Shown piece after piece: positions 5,310 to 5,613 of a stretch of DNA of 5,613 bases. The stretch's first letter is position 1. Every line of letters starts with the position of its first letter. A program made the translations under genes and the position numbers. Below the pieces are notes generated by a model. The model searched no databases. It saw nothing but the letters and a program-made list of their open reading frames with translations, and had not been told where the DNA came from. The stretch is from Acidobacteriota bacterium (GTDB taxonomy: Bacteria; Acidobacteriota; Terriglobia; Terriglobales; Acidobacteriaceae): NCBI GenBank assembly GCA_021778875.1, contig JAJYBT010000237.1, positions 1 through 5,613 on the forward strand, given 5' to 3'.

Positions 5310-5613
5310 GTGGAATCGCTGGAGGAGCTGCTGACGAAGGCTGAGACGGCGCACGGACACCTGTGTGCTGGTCAGATTCTGGGCGTGCGAATGGCGATGC
5401 TGGCTCTTGCACGGCTTGGAATCGAGGACCCGTGCGGCGCGGATCGCAAGCGACTGGTGACCTTTGTGGAGATTGATCGCTGCGCTGCAGATGCGATTGC
5501 GCTGGTGACGGGCTGCCGGCTGGGAAAACGTACGCTCAAATTTCGCGACTGGGGCAAAATGGCCGCCACCTTTGTGGATCTGACGACGGGCCGCGCGCTG
5601 CGCGTGGTGGCGC
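5310..5613 (+). CDS. FmdE-family protein (3'-partial)
   Basis: The first 101 codons of a gene cut by the window end. From GTG 5310 the product shows the FmdE fold's signature residues in order: [20 protein letters not shown] (14-33; archetype HGHLCPG with Pro replaced by Ala20), [20 protein letters not shown] (52-71) with Cys58 and Cys69, [13 protein letters not shown] (78-90) and a TGRALRV strand (93-99). The family is named after subunit E of archaeal formylmethanofuran dehydrogenase but is widespread in bacteria lacking that enzyme, often near molybdenum-cofactor or formate dehydrogenase genes. Conserved His/Cys residues suggest metal binding. Its biochemical role in bacteria is not settled, so I give no gene symbol. 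Some relatives carry a C-terminal zinc finger, which would lie beyond the window. The 18-base gap to the preceding gene suggests co-transcription. Confidence 0.87.
   Translation, partial: MESLEELLTKAETAHGHLCAGQILGVRMAMLALARLGIEDPCGADRKRLVTFVEIDRCAADAIALVTGCRLGKRTLKFRDWGKMAATFVDLTTGRALRVVA

Overview
The window reads as high-GC bacterial chromosome (no mobile element, tRNA, rRNA or CRISPR seen) with all genes on the + strand. The best guess for the host is an acidobacterium of the Terriglobia type. This rests on the first gene, whose tandem choice-of-anchor D modules and peculiar C-terminus (hydrophobic segment, Arg cluster, second hydrophobic segment, Ser/Cys/Gly patch, short beta-rich tail) are, from memory, characteristic of large secreted proteins in that phylum. 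The taxonomic call is an inference, not a search result.

Region 1 (1-2546) is the 3' part of a very large exported protein whose beginning lies upstream. It contains the last piece of what looks like a BNR/sortilin-type beta-propeller, six tandem immunoglobulin-like modules of about 100 residues each with a conserved Cys pair, one further beta-sandwich segment, and a hydrophobic hairpin with an Arg cluster. Region 2 (2547-2671) is a 125-base intergenic stretch with a weak promoter-like hexamer and a 12-codon leader-like ORF whose stop overlaps the start of the next gene (ATGA).

Region 3 (2672-4546) holds gatC and gatA, two subunits of the GatCAB amidotransferase that converts Glu-tRNA(Gln) to Gln-tRNA(Gln), and where relevant Asp-tRNA(Asn) to Asn-tRNA(Asn). 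GatA has the complete Lys/cis-Ser/Ser triad. The 96-base gatC-gatA spacer carries an inverted repeat whose 3' arm overlaps the gatA ribosome binding site. gatB, needed for the complete enzyme, is not in the window.

Region 4 (4554-5613) has a small predicted lipoprotein or secreted protein of unknown function starting 7 bases after gatA, then, after an 18-base gap, the first 101 codons of an FmdE-family protein cut by the window end. The close spacing from gatC to fmdE suggests one transcription unit, although the last two products have no obvious functional tie to tRNA amidation. I did not find a convincing new multi-gene system. The most unusual items are the leader ORF overlapping gatC, the gatA spacer structure, and the split C-terminal architecture of the first gene.
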